Source: Anisus vortex
Lineage: Eukaryota; Mollusca; Gastropoda; Planorbidae
Reading direction: 5' to 3'
Length of the DNA: 64,000 nt
Assembly (NCBI GenBank): GCA_949126835.1
Contig: OX421499.1
Span: forward strand, 23,126,990 to 23,190,989
Shown: positions 22,201-32,525 of the stretch, piece after piece
Layout: each line of letters begins with the position of its first letter
Position numbering within the stretch: the first letter of the stretch is position 1
Program-made: the position numbers and the translations under genes
Notes under the pieces: model-generated
What the model was told of the DNA's origin: nothing
The model's input: only the letters and a program-made list of their open reading frames with translations
Databases searched by the model: none

Positions 22201-25200
22201 AGGCTAGGTCTATAGGCTATATATAGGTTATGTTATTTGTTGTTAATTTGTATCTTTAAATGAACGTGAGATACCAAAGATATTTCTAACTAACACCAAG
22301 AAGTCCTTAAATAAATCATTTTGTCTTTATTATTTTTTTGTAGGCCTACTTGTATTTTACAAAATTATATTATACAAAAGTCAACATAAAAAACTAATTT
22401 AACGAGAGAGAAATATTAAAAATGTAGCCAACCAACGATCTTGTTTGACATACACTATAATTAGTATAATATATACACAAATTATTTTGAACTACATGAT
22501 ATCCATATTTTATCCGCATTATAATAAAATAAATTTTCATTTTCATATTATGTACGAAAAATGTAAGGGTTTATAAATTCATTGTTGGCAACATATAAAA
22601 TGAGGTCATTCGAAAACAGTGATCATACCATACTATTTTTAGATTGTGTGTTTAAGGCGGTGATGAATTGCTTAACACCGGTTGCAAAATAATAATAAAA
22701 TATGTTGTTGGAACCTTAGCTATTCGACAGTAAAGGTACGTCTTTGTCAGTCTTTGTCAAAAACTTAGAAACTAAGACATAAATGTACAAATGTTATTCT
22801 TTGTAGAAATAGCTTGAAGTTGGCTAGGCTAAGTGACTAAGACTAAGTCTTGTGGATAGAAATAGAAAAACTTGCCAGTGTCCGTGTCAATAAACACTTT
22901 AAAACAGACCACTTCCTTTCAATTCAGTGTGAATCTTATAATTATAAGGCTTATCTGTTTTGATAACATTAATCAAAAACAAAACAACATTCCTACACTA
23001 TTGAAAACGAAGAAGAGGTAATGTTAAAAGTTCGTTGTTAATTAATACAAATTCATGATTCCATTTTTAATCATTTAATCTTTAGTATTTAGCCTGCTTC
23101 TTTACTTACTTTAACTTAACTTTAACTAAAAAAACAACAACTAAATCTATAGTCTATAGCCTAAACTATAATCTATACTCTATACTTAACTTAATACGTA
23201 AACTAAGTTAAACTTAAAAAGTTCAAGACAAAATCAAGACTAAAATTAGTAAAATTGTATAAATAAAATAAAAGACAAAAGAATCTAAAAGATGCATCAG
23301 GCTCTGGACGTTAACTGTGTACACTGTACTGACTGTACTGTTATTAACTTTTAAATTTATAATTTTATAAATCTAACAATACTACAGACATTGTCATTGT
23401 TAGGCCCAGACTAGATTCTAGATAGATAGTATAATAAGATAGCTGTTTTTTTATCATTAAATTAATTTATAATTGTTTACACCGTTAACTTTAAACTCAG
23501 GAGCTTCAAAGGGCACAGGGTATTGTCTTAAACACTGAAAGTGCTGCATATAATATTATTATAATAGCCTTAGGCCTTAGGCCTACTAGTTTATTTTAGT
23601 TTATGAGTTTTATAGACATTCCTTCTAGCTAGAAGATTATTACATCTTCTAGGCCCCAAACTCCTGCAGGGTGACAGGGATCGGTCGGTGGCAGGGATAG
23701 AACCTGTCACGCTCGGTGAACTAACCGCAGGACCAGCTGGCCTGTATAATTAATTATAATTATACTGGATTACTAGACTAACTAGAGGGATATGTGATTC
23801 ATATATGATAATATATGGTTAATAGGGAGCATAGTGGCTGAGCGGCAGCGCATATGACTGGTATACCGAAGGTCCTGGGTTTGAAACCAGTGAAGGCTAG
23901 GATTTGTTTCCGGGTCTGAAGGGTGTCCTTGAGGCTACCCAGCTCTGATGGGTACCTGACATTAGTTGGGCTAGGATTCTAAATTTACTCCTTGCTGTTT
24001 AAAGGATTATTGCATTGTTTGGAAGTACTTGTTATATTCTCACAGGTCCACTGTCCACTTGAAGTATGTTTAAAGAAGCATTGAACTTGTCAACAGTACA
24101 ACTCCACTGGTCGCTATGCACAAATAAACACAATGAAGAAATCAAAAACACAAAAGATTTTGGTGCAGAAAGTATTCGAAATCAACTTTAAGCCTTCCCT
24201 ATGCAAACGAAATTGTGTACTAGAAAGTAGAAGAAATCATCATCATAAATAAATATCTCTCACTTAAAACAAACATACTCACTGCACCAAAATCCAATGT
24301 CAATAAACAACTCTACATGACTAGCGAGATAATCTCAAACACAATATAGATACTATTATTATATGTATGCACATATAACATACTAATGTGTGTACACAGT
24401 TTCTTTCATCCGAAACCATTAAACACGTCTGTCCGACTCTCAGGGGAACATTTGAAAGCAACTTTAAGATTGGATTGTTCTCACAAATTCCAACCCAATA
24501 TTGAGGTCCTTGTTGATGCTAAATGTTGCCAGATTATATAATCCACATAAAGCATTAAATCTAATAAATGTATTAAAATCATAAATTAAAATTGTATTCA
24601 TTTTTTTTAAAAATTACATCAATTACATCCGATATTTCAGCTTACTTTAAGGTCCTATTGCGGCCCTTTGAGCAATTTGAGTTTGAGATCCTGATCTAAG
24701 TAGATTATGTACATTACATTACTAACCGAAACAGTTTTCTTTTTTTTTTTTCATGCAGACTCCTTGGTGACACAGTCTCTTGAAAAGTGTAACGTGCGGA
24801 TAAGTTTTAACACAATGTTGGATGTAACAGAAAAGGCAGATGATCTATACCAGACTTATAAAATCAATGAGCTATACAACTATTTGATTGCTTATAAAGG
24901 TATTCTTTTATTTATAGAAAAAGGATGTTGTGCCAGACATTAAATTTACATTAACTGGTAGCAAACATAGTTATTTAATAATAAATAATAATTCATAAGC
25001 ATGTAAACGTTTATTACATTATTATAAAGCGTCAATATAATTCAGATTATTTCTGCTTTAAGTTGAACATTTTAATAATTACAACCTCAAAGTTAGTTTT
25101 TATCTTTCATATGTAATTAATTATGATTATTTAATTTCAACAAATTTTTTATCTAACATATTTTAATGTTCTTTATTATAAAGAAATTGAGAATGATGAA

Positions 25201-28200
25201 ATACAATGGCGGCTGGCTAGAGTGACACACGACAAAGCAAAGTATGAGAAGGACAAGCACAAACGACACAACATCATGCTGGAAGCATTCTCATACGCAG
25301 AAAAGGCCCTCGAACTAAATCCTAATAGTGCTCACTCTCACAGGGTATTTATAACTTTTAGAGCAGATAACCTTAGTATTTAGAGATATATATTTACTTC
25401 AGGACATTAGAAATTTAAGTTTTTTTTACTGAATTTGTGTGCATGGATTTTTGTAATTCTGATGTCTAAGTGGTCATTAGCATATAGTTCCACTTCAATG
25501 CTTTCTAAAAAATATTAAATTAATACATGACATACTGAAGAAAAAAACATATGTACATGAATATTAACATCAAAGAAATCATAACATGAAGTAAAACAAT
25601 AAGTTAATAATCTAATAGTTGAAAACTGTTGTGCTTGTTGTTGCTCTCAACACTTATGATCTGACTAATTTAGACACTCTCACTCTCATCTGGTGCAGAG
25701 TGGTGAGGAAATGTGATGCAGTATTTACTTAGTCAGCTATAAGTATAAGTCAGCAACTCTCACTGCTTTAAGAGGTTCAAATTTCAGATAACTGTCATAA
25801 TGATAAAATTGTGATATATGTTCATAAACTGTCATGTGACTTCACCAGAGAATGAACATAATAGTACATAACACAAAATAATGTTCCCATTACAAATTTC
25901 TTTCACAGTGATATAATGAAGTGTTTTTTTTTTTTTTTAAACTTTACAGTGGTATGCTGCACTGCTATATTTTACAACAGATGGTATTGGAGTCAAGCAC
26001 AAAATTCAATCTGCTTTTAAAGTCAGAGAACACTTTGATGTAAGCTGTTAATTAATTTTCTAATTTGTTAATTATCTGTTGTTGTTGACTTGCATGTGGT
26101 CTATGACCACACAATCTTTAAAATATGATCACATACAACTTGTCAAGTTATATAGTAGTCTAATCAAATGAACAACTATATAGAGCTGAATAACTAGTGT
26201 CATTTGAACCAAGACTTGCATGTGGTCTATGACCACACCATCTTTAAAATATGATCACATACAACTTGTCAAGAGACATAGTAGTCTAATCAATAGAACA
26301 ACTATATACAGCTGAATAACTAGTGGTCATTTGAACCAAGACTTGCATATGGTCTATGACCAAACAATCTTTAAAATATGATTACATAAAACTTGTCAAG
26401 TGATAAAGTAGTCTAATCAATTGAACAACTATATATAGCTGAATAACTAGTGGTCATATGAACCAAGACGCTAAATTAAAAAAAGTAGCAAAAATTATAG
26501 CATTTTTACTTTTGAAATCTGATTTCACTATTTTTGCCATCATGGTTATATATTAATTAAATTTAACAATATGTATAAAGTTACTTATTCGGATAGAAAT
26601 ATCAAAGTAGTCATTGGCTATATTCTACTTCTTTCTAGAAAGCCCTTGAAATTGATCCTGATGATGTCATATCTCTCCACTCCATTGGCTATTGGTGTTT
26701 TGTACTAGCAGACCGCCCTTGGTACCAGAGGAAAATAGCATCAACATTTTTTGCAGCGCTTCCAGAAACTACTTATGATGAAGTGTGTATAAACACAATA
26801 AGTATTTGACTTTTTATGCTTTATTCCGTATTCTATATTTTTTTACCCATTTAGCTTGTGTTTATGGGTATTATTACTCCTATTAAAAACAAAATATTAG
26901 AATGACATTTGCTAAACTAAGACGTTATAAAAACTTCCATATATCTATACATACATTAAAGTTTAAATTTATTATATTATATAATACTTTGATATTTTCA
27001 ATAGAAATTTTATCATGAATGATTGATTATTTAACGTAAGAGGAAAAGAAATTGAAATAAAATAGTTTTAATTTGGTACATTAGTCTTTTTTTTTTTTTG
27101 GAAAAATATTTGTGAATGTTACATGTGTACCCAAGAGGCATGGCAACAGTAATTAATGGAAATGTAAGAGTCTAGTAAGAAGTATGTTTTATTTTTGTTA
27201 CATGCTGGTTCTTTTTTATTTCAAGAAATAAAAAAACTTAAGGAGTTTTGGTTTTATTAAACATTTTTTCTGAAATTACTTTTATTTGTTTGATAATCCT
27301 TGACAACAAGCACAAGATAATAAAAAACTTGATATCTTATTTTGAAAGTAAGGCTTTGATTTTGCACATTTTAAATTAGATTTTAATATTTTATTTTCAG
27401 GCTTTGGAATGGTTCATGAAAGCAGAAAAACGTAAGTTTGATTTATGTTCTTGGAACTGTTTTTACATTTTAAATTCTATAAGAATGAATATACAATTTC
27501 TTTGACCAGTTAGTAAATTTAGTACATTAAAAGCTCTGCATTATATTAAACTGTTTTATGCCCTGCTAAGCTACTAAATTTATATCTGATGAGCATCTGT
27601 TTATTGATTTCCAGACATATTTATTTCTAATAAAAAGAATTTCTGATTTTAATATTCTTGGCATTGGACAAACTCATCACTGTTCATCACAAAATAAATA
27701 ATCACATCAACTATATCTTATGAAATTAAAAGTATTCTAAAAAAAATATCCCATAGTTGCTATTAAAAATCTTATATTAAATCCATTGTTTCAGTTCATT
27801 AAATTTAAAATGTCATTTGCACAAGTCCTGTTTATGCTGAAAAAGAGTTTTTAAAAAAAGTAGCTTCTGACAGAACAAATTGGTTTATAATGAAGTAATT
27901 TTCACCAGAGGCCAGGGAACAGTCTTTTTATTTTCCTCCAAAGAATTGCACCTCAAATCCTTTAAAATGTTAAGTTAATTTAAAGATTGAATGCAATGCG
28001 CTATCACTAGACCACACCGTCCCAAACTCTTACACAATGCTGGTTAAATTAATAACCATATTATTATATAACTTTAGAAGTTAAATGATTAAATTGAGAT
28101 ATATTAATTAGGGCTTAACAGAGTTGACCATTTCCACCAAATACAGAATCTGAGTATTTGGACATACTATTTGCAATATCTGGGTATAAACTGAGTAGTA

Positions 28201-29358
28201 GCTGCTACTACCTCAGAGTTTCTATATAATATTTGAAGATAAGTCTCTTGAAATCTTCCCTTTACCCCATCCAGCTAGTGTCCTGTTACAATAGAGCAAC
28301 AGTTGAGACTTTGGTAAAACTGATTAAAAGTCTGGATATGTATTTAAAAGTCTTATATCAATTGAAATATAATTCTTTTCTTTCCTTATCTCTTTGTGAG
28401 TGTATTATTCGACGAGGCAAATTGTGCTGAAAAATGAGATGTTCATCCAATGCGAAAGTCACTACAAGTCAGAGTCGATTTCCTTAATTTTAATGTGAAA
28501 TTTCAACTTTTAAAAATGTATCAAATTTGGTTCTGTAATGCCTTAAGATAGAAAAAGAGTTAGAAACTGCTCTAAGAAACGGTAGGCTTAAATTACAGAA
28601 AAAATTAAAAATGACATTGTTGTAACCTTCACAGTCTTGTATTTTTGTTATTTTAATGTTGGTAATTTTTTTGTTGTAGTTCAAGAAAATTTTATGTGTA
28701 CCAACCTCCTGATGATTGGTAAAACTCATTTAAAACTCCACAATAAGGAGAAGGCTATAGAGTACTTACATAAGGCTGTTGAATATAAAGTGCGAACTCC
28801 AGATGACGAAGAGGTGAGTTGTCTACAGTTTATAATATCCCTCTACTGTCGTTTAGACTCATTCTCACATAGAACTTTTAAAACCAATTCTTCTTCTATT
28901 AGCCAGTCTACAGAGCTGTTTGCTCTCTTGCAGTCAAACATATTTACATGTCTTTTTCAGTTGTTCAATACTGCTATATAGAGTGTTGGTAAAGGTAGGT
29001 TTGAGGGGGGGCAGAGTGTATCTGAGGTATGTTAGCTCAGGGCATTCAAGCAGGAAGTGGTCCACAGTTTCTTGTGGGCAGGGGCAAAGTCTACAGTTAG
29101 GTGGGTGAGTTGGGTTTATTCTGTTTAGGTGTGAGTTGAGTGCTATACGTCCTGTTCTCAACTGAAATATAGTGCATTGTTCTTTGAGGGGGAGGAACTT
29201 TATGTTGTCTTGTTTGTTTGATTTGGCTGATTCATTTCTTACCAATAAAAACTTTGTTGTCCTTCTTTCCTCAGTCTCATAAAGAAGCTGCAGAAGTTTT
29301 GAAACATATGGGTCATGGTCATCTTCTCAAGAGTTGTCTTCACATTGATCACAGTTAA
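19113..29358 (+). CDS. Regulator of microtubule dynamics protein 1-like gene, 8 coding exons, 291 aa
   Basis: Joining 19113-19203, 24759-24899, 25184-25344, 25950-26039, 26639-26782, 27401-27431, 28680-28813 and 29275-29358 gives one frame of 876 nt with all GT-AG borders. The family (RMDN/FAM82) has a C-terminal TPR-like helical fold. RMDN1 is associated with mitochondria and the spindle or microtubules. Visible landmarks are DVTEKADDLY (residues 52-61), QWRLAR, YAEKALELNP, a PWYQRKIA motif (188-195) and GKTHLKLHN (233-241). The length is near that of vertebrate RMDN1 (about 314) and far below RMDN2/3. Residues 1-30 have arginines and no acidic residues and look like a mitochondrial presequence. 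Exon 1 is supported by phase and context only and is less certain than the others. Confidence 0.92.
19276..19420. mobile_element. MITE fragment in RMDN1 intron 1
   Basis: The terminus aggccgtccattaattactt is followed by alternating polypyrimidine and gtcaa motifs, as in the copies at 7452 and 17667. Confidence 0.45.
19532..19572. repeat. (TTATA)n microsatellite
   Basis: About eight tandem copies of a 5-bp unit, in intron 1. Confidence 0.95.
19862..19930 (-). repeat. LINE/SINE tail fragment
   Basis: tattacagacgctccttgta and aagaagattatt match the reverse complement of the LINE tail at 42591-42637, with a 10-bp change in the middle. Confidence 0.6.
20032..20183. repeat. Dispersed repeat, second copy of 11450-11605
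   Basis: Shares gtcaatgcaaatatttacga, the gcccata block and ctttcaatagcat with 11450-11605. Unknown class. Confidence 0.75.
20644..20815 (+). repeat. tRNA-derived SINE, family A (full-length)
   Basis: The head gccggctggtccagcggtta contains an A box, and gggttctatcc (about 20709-20719) is a near-consensus B box. The body includes gacggatccctgtcgccctg. The 3' tail (20771-20813) contains cttctatctagaaggaatgt then ctgtaaacttataag, matching the tail of the LINE at 42591-42637. Copies: 23615-23740 (-), 38362-38526 (-), fragment 15025-15090 (-). Confidence 0.9.
20830..21788. other. RMDN1 intron 1, AT-rich part
   Basis: No gene or repeat recognised apart from A/T homopolymers. Confidence 0.45.
21800..22018. 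repeat. Array of 38-bp hairpin-forming units
   Basis: ccgccagct recurs at 21902, 21940 and 21978 (period 38), with two more diverged units to the left. Each unit contains taccccaaatttttggggta-like inverted sequence. The last one (about 21983-22014) is a nearly perfect 32-bp palindrome, gctagatacccc...ggggtatctagc. Located in RMDN1 intron 1. Confidence 0.88.
22019..23614. other. RMDN1 intron 1, AT-rich part
   Basis: No gene seen. Contains repeated taacttaactt and ctatag-like simple sequence near 23100-23200. Confidence 0.45.
23615..23740 (-). repeat. SINE family A copy in intron 1
   Basis: The reverse complement has the head (ggccagctggtcctgcggtt), a degraded B-box region, ccctgtcaccctgcaggagt, and a tail ending aatgtctataaa. 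About 20 bp between the A and B regions are lost. Confidence 0.85.
23824..23990 (+). repeat. SINE family B copy in intron 1 (3'-truncated)
   Basis: Head gggagcatagtggctgagcg, B box gggtttgaaacc (about 23878-23889), then gaaggctagg and tacccagctctgatgggtac as in 12186-12452. Ends near 23990. Confidence 0.88.
24000..24700. other. End of RMDN1 intron 1
   Basis: No repeat or gene recognised. Confidence 0.45.
24759..24899 (+). CDS. RMDN1-like exon 2
   Basis: The acceptor follows a T-rich tract ending tcatgcag. The reading starts in the middle of a codon and gives SLVTQSLEKC through INELYNYLIAYK. It ends at aaag|gtattc in phase 1. It encodes the start of the RMDN domain (DVTEKADDLY, compare EQADYLY in vertebrate RMDN1). 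Confidence 0.93.
25184..25344 (+). CDS. RMDN1-like exon 3
   Basis: Acceptor ...ttattataaag. Reads EIENDEIQWRLARVTHDKAK through AEKALELNPNSAHSHR. Donor cagg|gtattt, phase 0. QWRLAR is the family motif. Confidence 0.95.
25950..26039 (+). CDS. RMDN1-like exon 4
   Basis: Acceptor ...actttacag. Reads WYAALLYFTTDGIGVKHKIQ and SAFKVREHFD in 30 codons. Donor gat|gtaagc, phase 0. Confidence 0.95.
26087..26468. repeat. Three tandem copies of a ~126-bp unit in RMDN1 intron 4
   Basis: gacttgcat(g/a)tggtctatga starts at 26087, 26212 and 26339. Each copy runs through gctgaataactagtg to gaaccaa. Local duplication, non-coding. Confidence 0.93.
26639..26782 (+). CDS. RMDN1-like exon 5
   Basis: Acceptor ...cttctttctag. 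Reads KALEIDPDDVISLHSIGYWC through WYQRKIASTFFAALPETTYDE. Donor gaa|gtgtgt, phase 0. Holds the most conserved PWYQR(K/R)IA motif. Confidence 0.95.
27401..27431 (+). CDS. RMDN1-like exon 6 (31-nt microexon)
   Basis: Acceptor ...ttattttcag. Codes ALEWFMKAEK plus one nucleotide. Donor c|gtaagt. Joined to exon 7 it gives AEKLQENF, matching the family. Confidence 0.93.
28680..28813 (+). CDS. RMDN1-like exon 7
   Basis: Acceptor ...ttgttgtag. Reads QENFMCTNLLMIGKTHLKLH through YKVRTPDDEE. Donor gag|gtgagt, phase 0. Confidence 0.95.
28880..29245 (-). pseudogene. LINE 3' end (RNase H-like/C-terminal zinc-binding segment) in RMDN1 intron 7, antisense
   Basis: The minus strand at 28934-29245 reads CTIFQLRTGRIALNSHLNRI, then a CRLCPCPQETVDHFLLECPE motif, as in the C-terminal part of many LINE ORF2 proteins. 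The fragment ends 30 bp before the acceptor of the last RMDN1 exon, so the branch site and pyrimidine tract sit at or in its edge. 5'-truncated. Confidence 0.88.
29275..29358 (+). CDS. RMDN1-like exon 8 (C-terminus)
   Basis: Acceptor ...ctttcctcag. Reads SHKEAAEVLKHMGHGHLLKS and CLHIDHS followed by TAA. EAA(E/Q)VL matches the family's C-terminal helix. Confidence 0.92.
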   Translation, partial: SHKEAAEVLKHMGHGHLLKSCLHIDHS

Positions 29359-32066
29359 CTTTATCTTTACACATCAGTTTGGCATTTACATCAACATTTT
29401 TTTAGCCCGGTCTATTGATGATGTTATTATTATATTAGGTCTCATAAACTTTGTTTACAGTACATAGTCTAGTCCTAGAATGTATGATTCAATGTTTAAT
29501 TGTTTTGTTTTACGCCCTAATATTTCTATACTTATTATTATTATTGGAAAGTCACATTCCTAAATCACTGCATTTTCTTACATATAATTTTTTTTTGTAC
29601 ATCATTTCTAGATGTAGGTCACTTTATTTTTACTGAAAAAGATCAATACACCTGGTATTTAAATGTTATAATCTGTTTACAACTTGTTGCTTAATGCTAT
29701 CAAAGAAACTATGAGGCATTTTTTATTGTTAACTAATTTCTATTCTTTGAAAATTGTAAAGATTGCATTGAATTTTTATCATTTGTTAATTGATGATATA
29801 AAACATCATTTGAAAAGTATGGATATTATGATTAGGTCAGCTACCTATATATATATATATATCACTCACTATATAACACTACTATTTTTGAAAGATTTTA
29901 TTTCATGGTTCGCATTGTTTTTTAATACCTTGATATGAATAATTATCACAAGATATTATTTTTATTACAGCAGGGGCATACAACCAGAACAGAATAATAA
30001 GTCTCTGGGGTGGTAACCAAATTGGGGGAGTTCTTCTCATTTAGACTGTGCCAATATCCAAAAAGATGTGGCAGAATAGAATTACCTGCTCTATAGTTTA
30101 TGTCCAACACTCAAAACATCTAGTCAAAGTTTTACTAACACTATTTATTTCTAAATTTTACAAAACACAATGTGCCATGGTTGTATTTCACATGTATTAA
30201 GCTTTTGGGTTTGCCCAGAATTAGATAAAGAAATCTCGGTTGTATTTTTTAACCCTGTTTTTTTTTAAACTCCAAAGTATTGAATCTATGAATATTTTAA
30301 ACTGTTATATAGAAAACAAAATGTTGTGGTGGAAAAAGCAATTTCCATTGATGTTATTTATGATAAAAATACTCAATTATTTATTGCTTTTAGTGCTCTG
30401 TTTTGGAACAAAGATCTGATTAGTTCACATCACAAAATAATTAAAAAAGATATAAAAACAACACATCAGAAAGGAGCATTTCTTTCTCACCCCTCAGTCT
30501 AAGTCAGTTTTGTGACTGAACAGACTAATGACTTATTCCCTAAATTTTCCATAGCACCTCATGTTGCAAATTATACTGGTGTTATTTTTGTGCTTTTTTT
30601 CCCCCTCTACTATGTTAATTTATCTGTCACCAGAGACAAAAGCATACCCCCTCCTCTGCACCTCTTTTAAATTTTATTTTTTAAAATGTATTATTATTAT
30701 TACTCAACTCATTACAAATATCTTTATTTAATTGTTCACTAATTTAAAACAAAAAAAAAAGTATCTGCAATTGTGATATATTCTGAAATTCGACAACTTT
30801 TGCTTGTATTTATTTTTGTTTTATTTGAACTGCAAAAAAAAAGTTTAAGCGAAAAAAAAGTAGCAGAAGTCATTCATTTTTTATTTGCTATTTTAACATT
30901 ATGAATGCTACTTTTTTTTTTACAAGCTTACTCTTTATCATTTGTCATTTTGGCTTTAAAAATGTTTAATTTATTTATTTATTATCCTAGTCATAGGAAA
31001 TGTTTGTTTGTGTTTGTTTTAGAATTGCCATATCCATTATTGATATGATTAAACAGTACCAGTTATCATTTATCCTTTAAAACAGCCTATGATATTCTAA
31101 GGCTATTTTTTTTGTTTTTGCCTTATTGTTAAAATCTATGAATACTCATTTGATTCAACCAAAACCTAATTGTAATGCTTTTACATAAAAAGCAACACAC
31201 TTTGTATGTGTAGGTAGCAACTTAAGCTCTTTGTGCTTTAAAACAAAACATATGTATATACATTTTGATTAATCATTGTCCGTGTGTTTCCAATGTCTTT
31301 TAAAAAGTTATTTTTTTTTTTAAGACCAAAGTGTACATTTGTTTTTAAATGTGTCATTTGAAGATTTGGTGGCAGAATATTAAAATTTCATCAAGGGTAC
31401 TGAAGTGAAACAAAGTTTTTTACTCAACAAATCTAGAAATGGACTAAACTCTACACATTGAATCTCATACTTATTTTTTGGTTTAAATTTGTTTTTAAAA
31501 TCAACAATTGGCATGGGATTTAAATCTAATACTTTAAAGGTCTACAACATTATCATACTTTTATAGTCTCTAACATTGGGTACCCAATTTCCTATACAGG
31601 GTAATAGTTGTTAGTAATTGCTTAGAACTACTGAAAGAAAACATCTTATGCCCTTTGTTCAAAATCGTATGTGTGTTACATATGACCCTTTTGTTACTGT
31701 CATCTGTTCCTACCATCGGTGTGTTATTTTTCTTATGATGGTAGTTGCATTTATATTTGAGAATATAAAAAGAACATGTTTTGCTGTCGTTCGTTTCCAT
31801 CAGGTGTTCAAAATGAATATTCTCTTTTATCTTCCACATTAAATTTGCTTTAAAACTAGACAATGTATTGATTGAGTTAATTTATTTTTTGAAAAGGGCC
31901 AAAGTATTCTTATGGGACATTTTTTAAATGAAAACACAGTGTATAAAAGCTTGTAATGATACATTCTAATTGAAAACCATAGTTCTTGTTTAACTTTATA
32001 ATATAAATACAGCTTTTTTTCTCTCTCTGCATTTAACTCTATGTTTAACGTAAAAATTGTGCAAGG
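29359..32066. other. Probable RMDN1 3' UTR and downstream DNA
   Basis: AT-rich, with no gene and no recognised transposon. The absence of the repeats that fill neighbouring regions, and the AATAAA array at its end, make a long 3' UTR plausible. That is inference only. Confidence 0.4.
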
Positions 32067-32525
32067 AATAAAGTCTGTTCATCAATAAAGTCTGTTCATC
32101 AATAAAGTCTGTTCATCAATAAAGTCTGTTCATCAATAAAGTCTGTTCATCAATAAAGTCTGTTCATCAATAAAGTCTGTTCATCAATAAAGTCTGTTCA
32201 TCAATAAAGTCTGTTCATCAATAAAGTCTGTTCATCAATAAAGCCTGTTCATCAATAAAGTCTGTTCATCAATAAAGTCTGTTCATCAATAAAGTCTGTT
32301 CATCAATAAAGCCTGTTCATCAATAAAGTCTGTTCATCAATAAAGCCTGTTCATCAATAAAGTCTGTTCATCAATAAAGCCTGTTCATCAATAAAGTCTG
32401 TTCATCAATAAAGCCTGTTCATCAATAAAGTCTGTTCATCAATAAAGTCTGTTCATCAATAAAGTCTGTTCATCAATAAAGTCTGTTCATCAATAAAGCC
32501 TGTTCATCAATAAAGTCTGTTCATC
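32067..32525 (+). repeat. 27 x 17-bp tandem array, each unit containing AATAAA
   Basis: The unit is aataaagtctgttcatc. 459 bp equals exactly 27 units. Six units carry T to C (aataaagcctg). Each unit holds a canonical polyadenylation hexamer followed by a gtctgtt stretch. It lies 2.7 kb after the RMDN1 stop, on the same strand. Confidence 0.97.

Noticed and set aside
31570..31863. Overlapping open frames on both strands in AT-rich DNA
   Set aside because: Composition-driven, no motif, no splice context.
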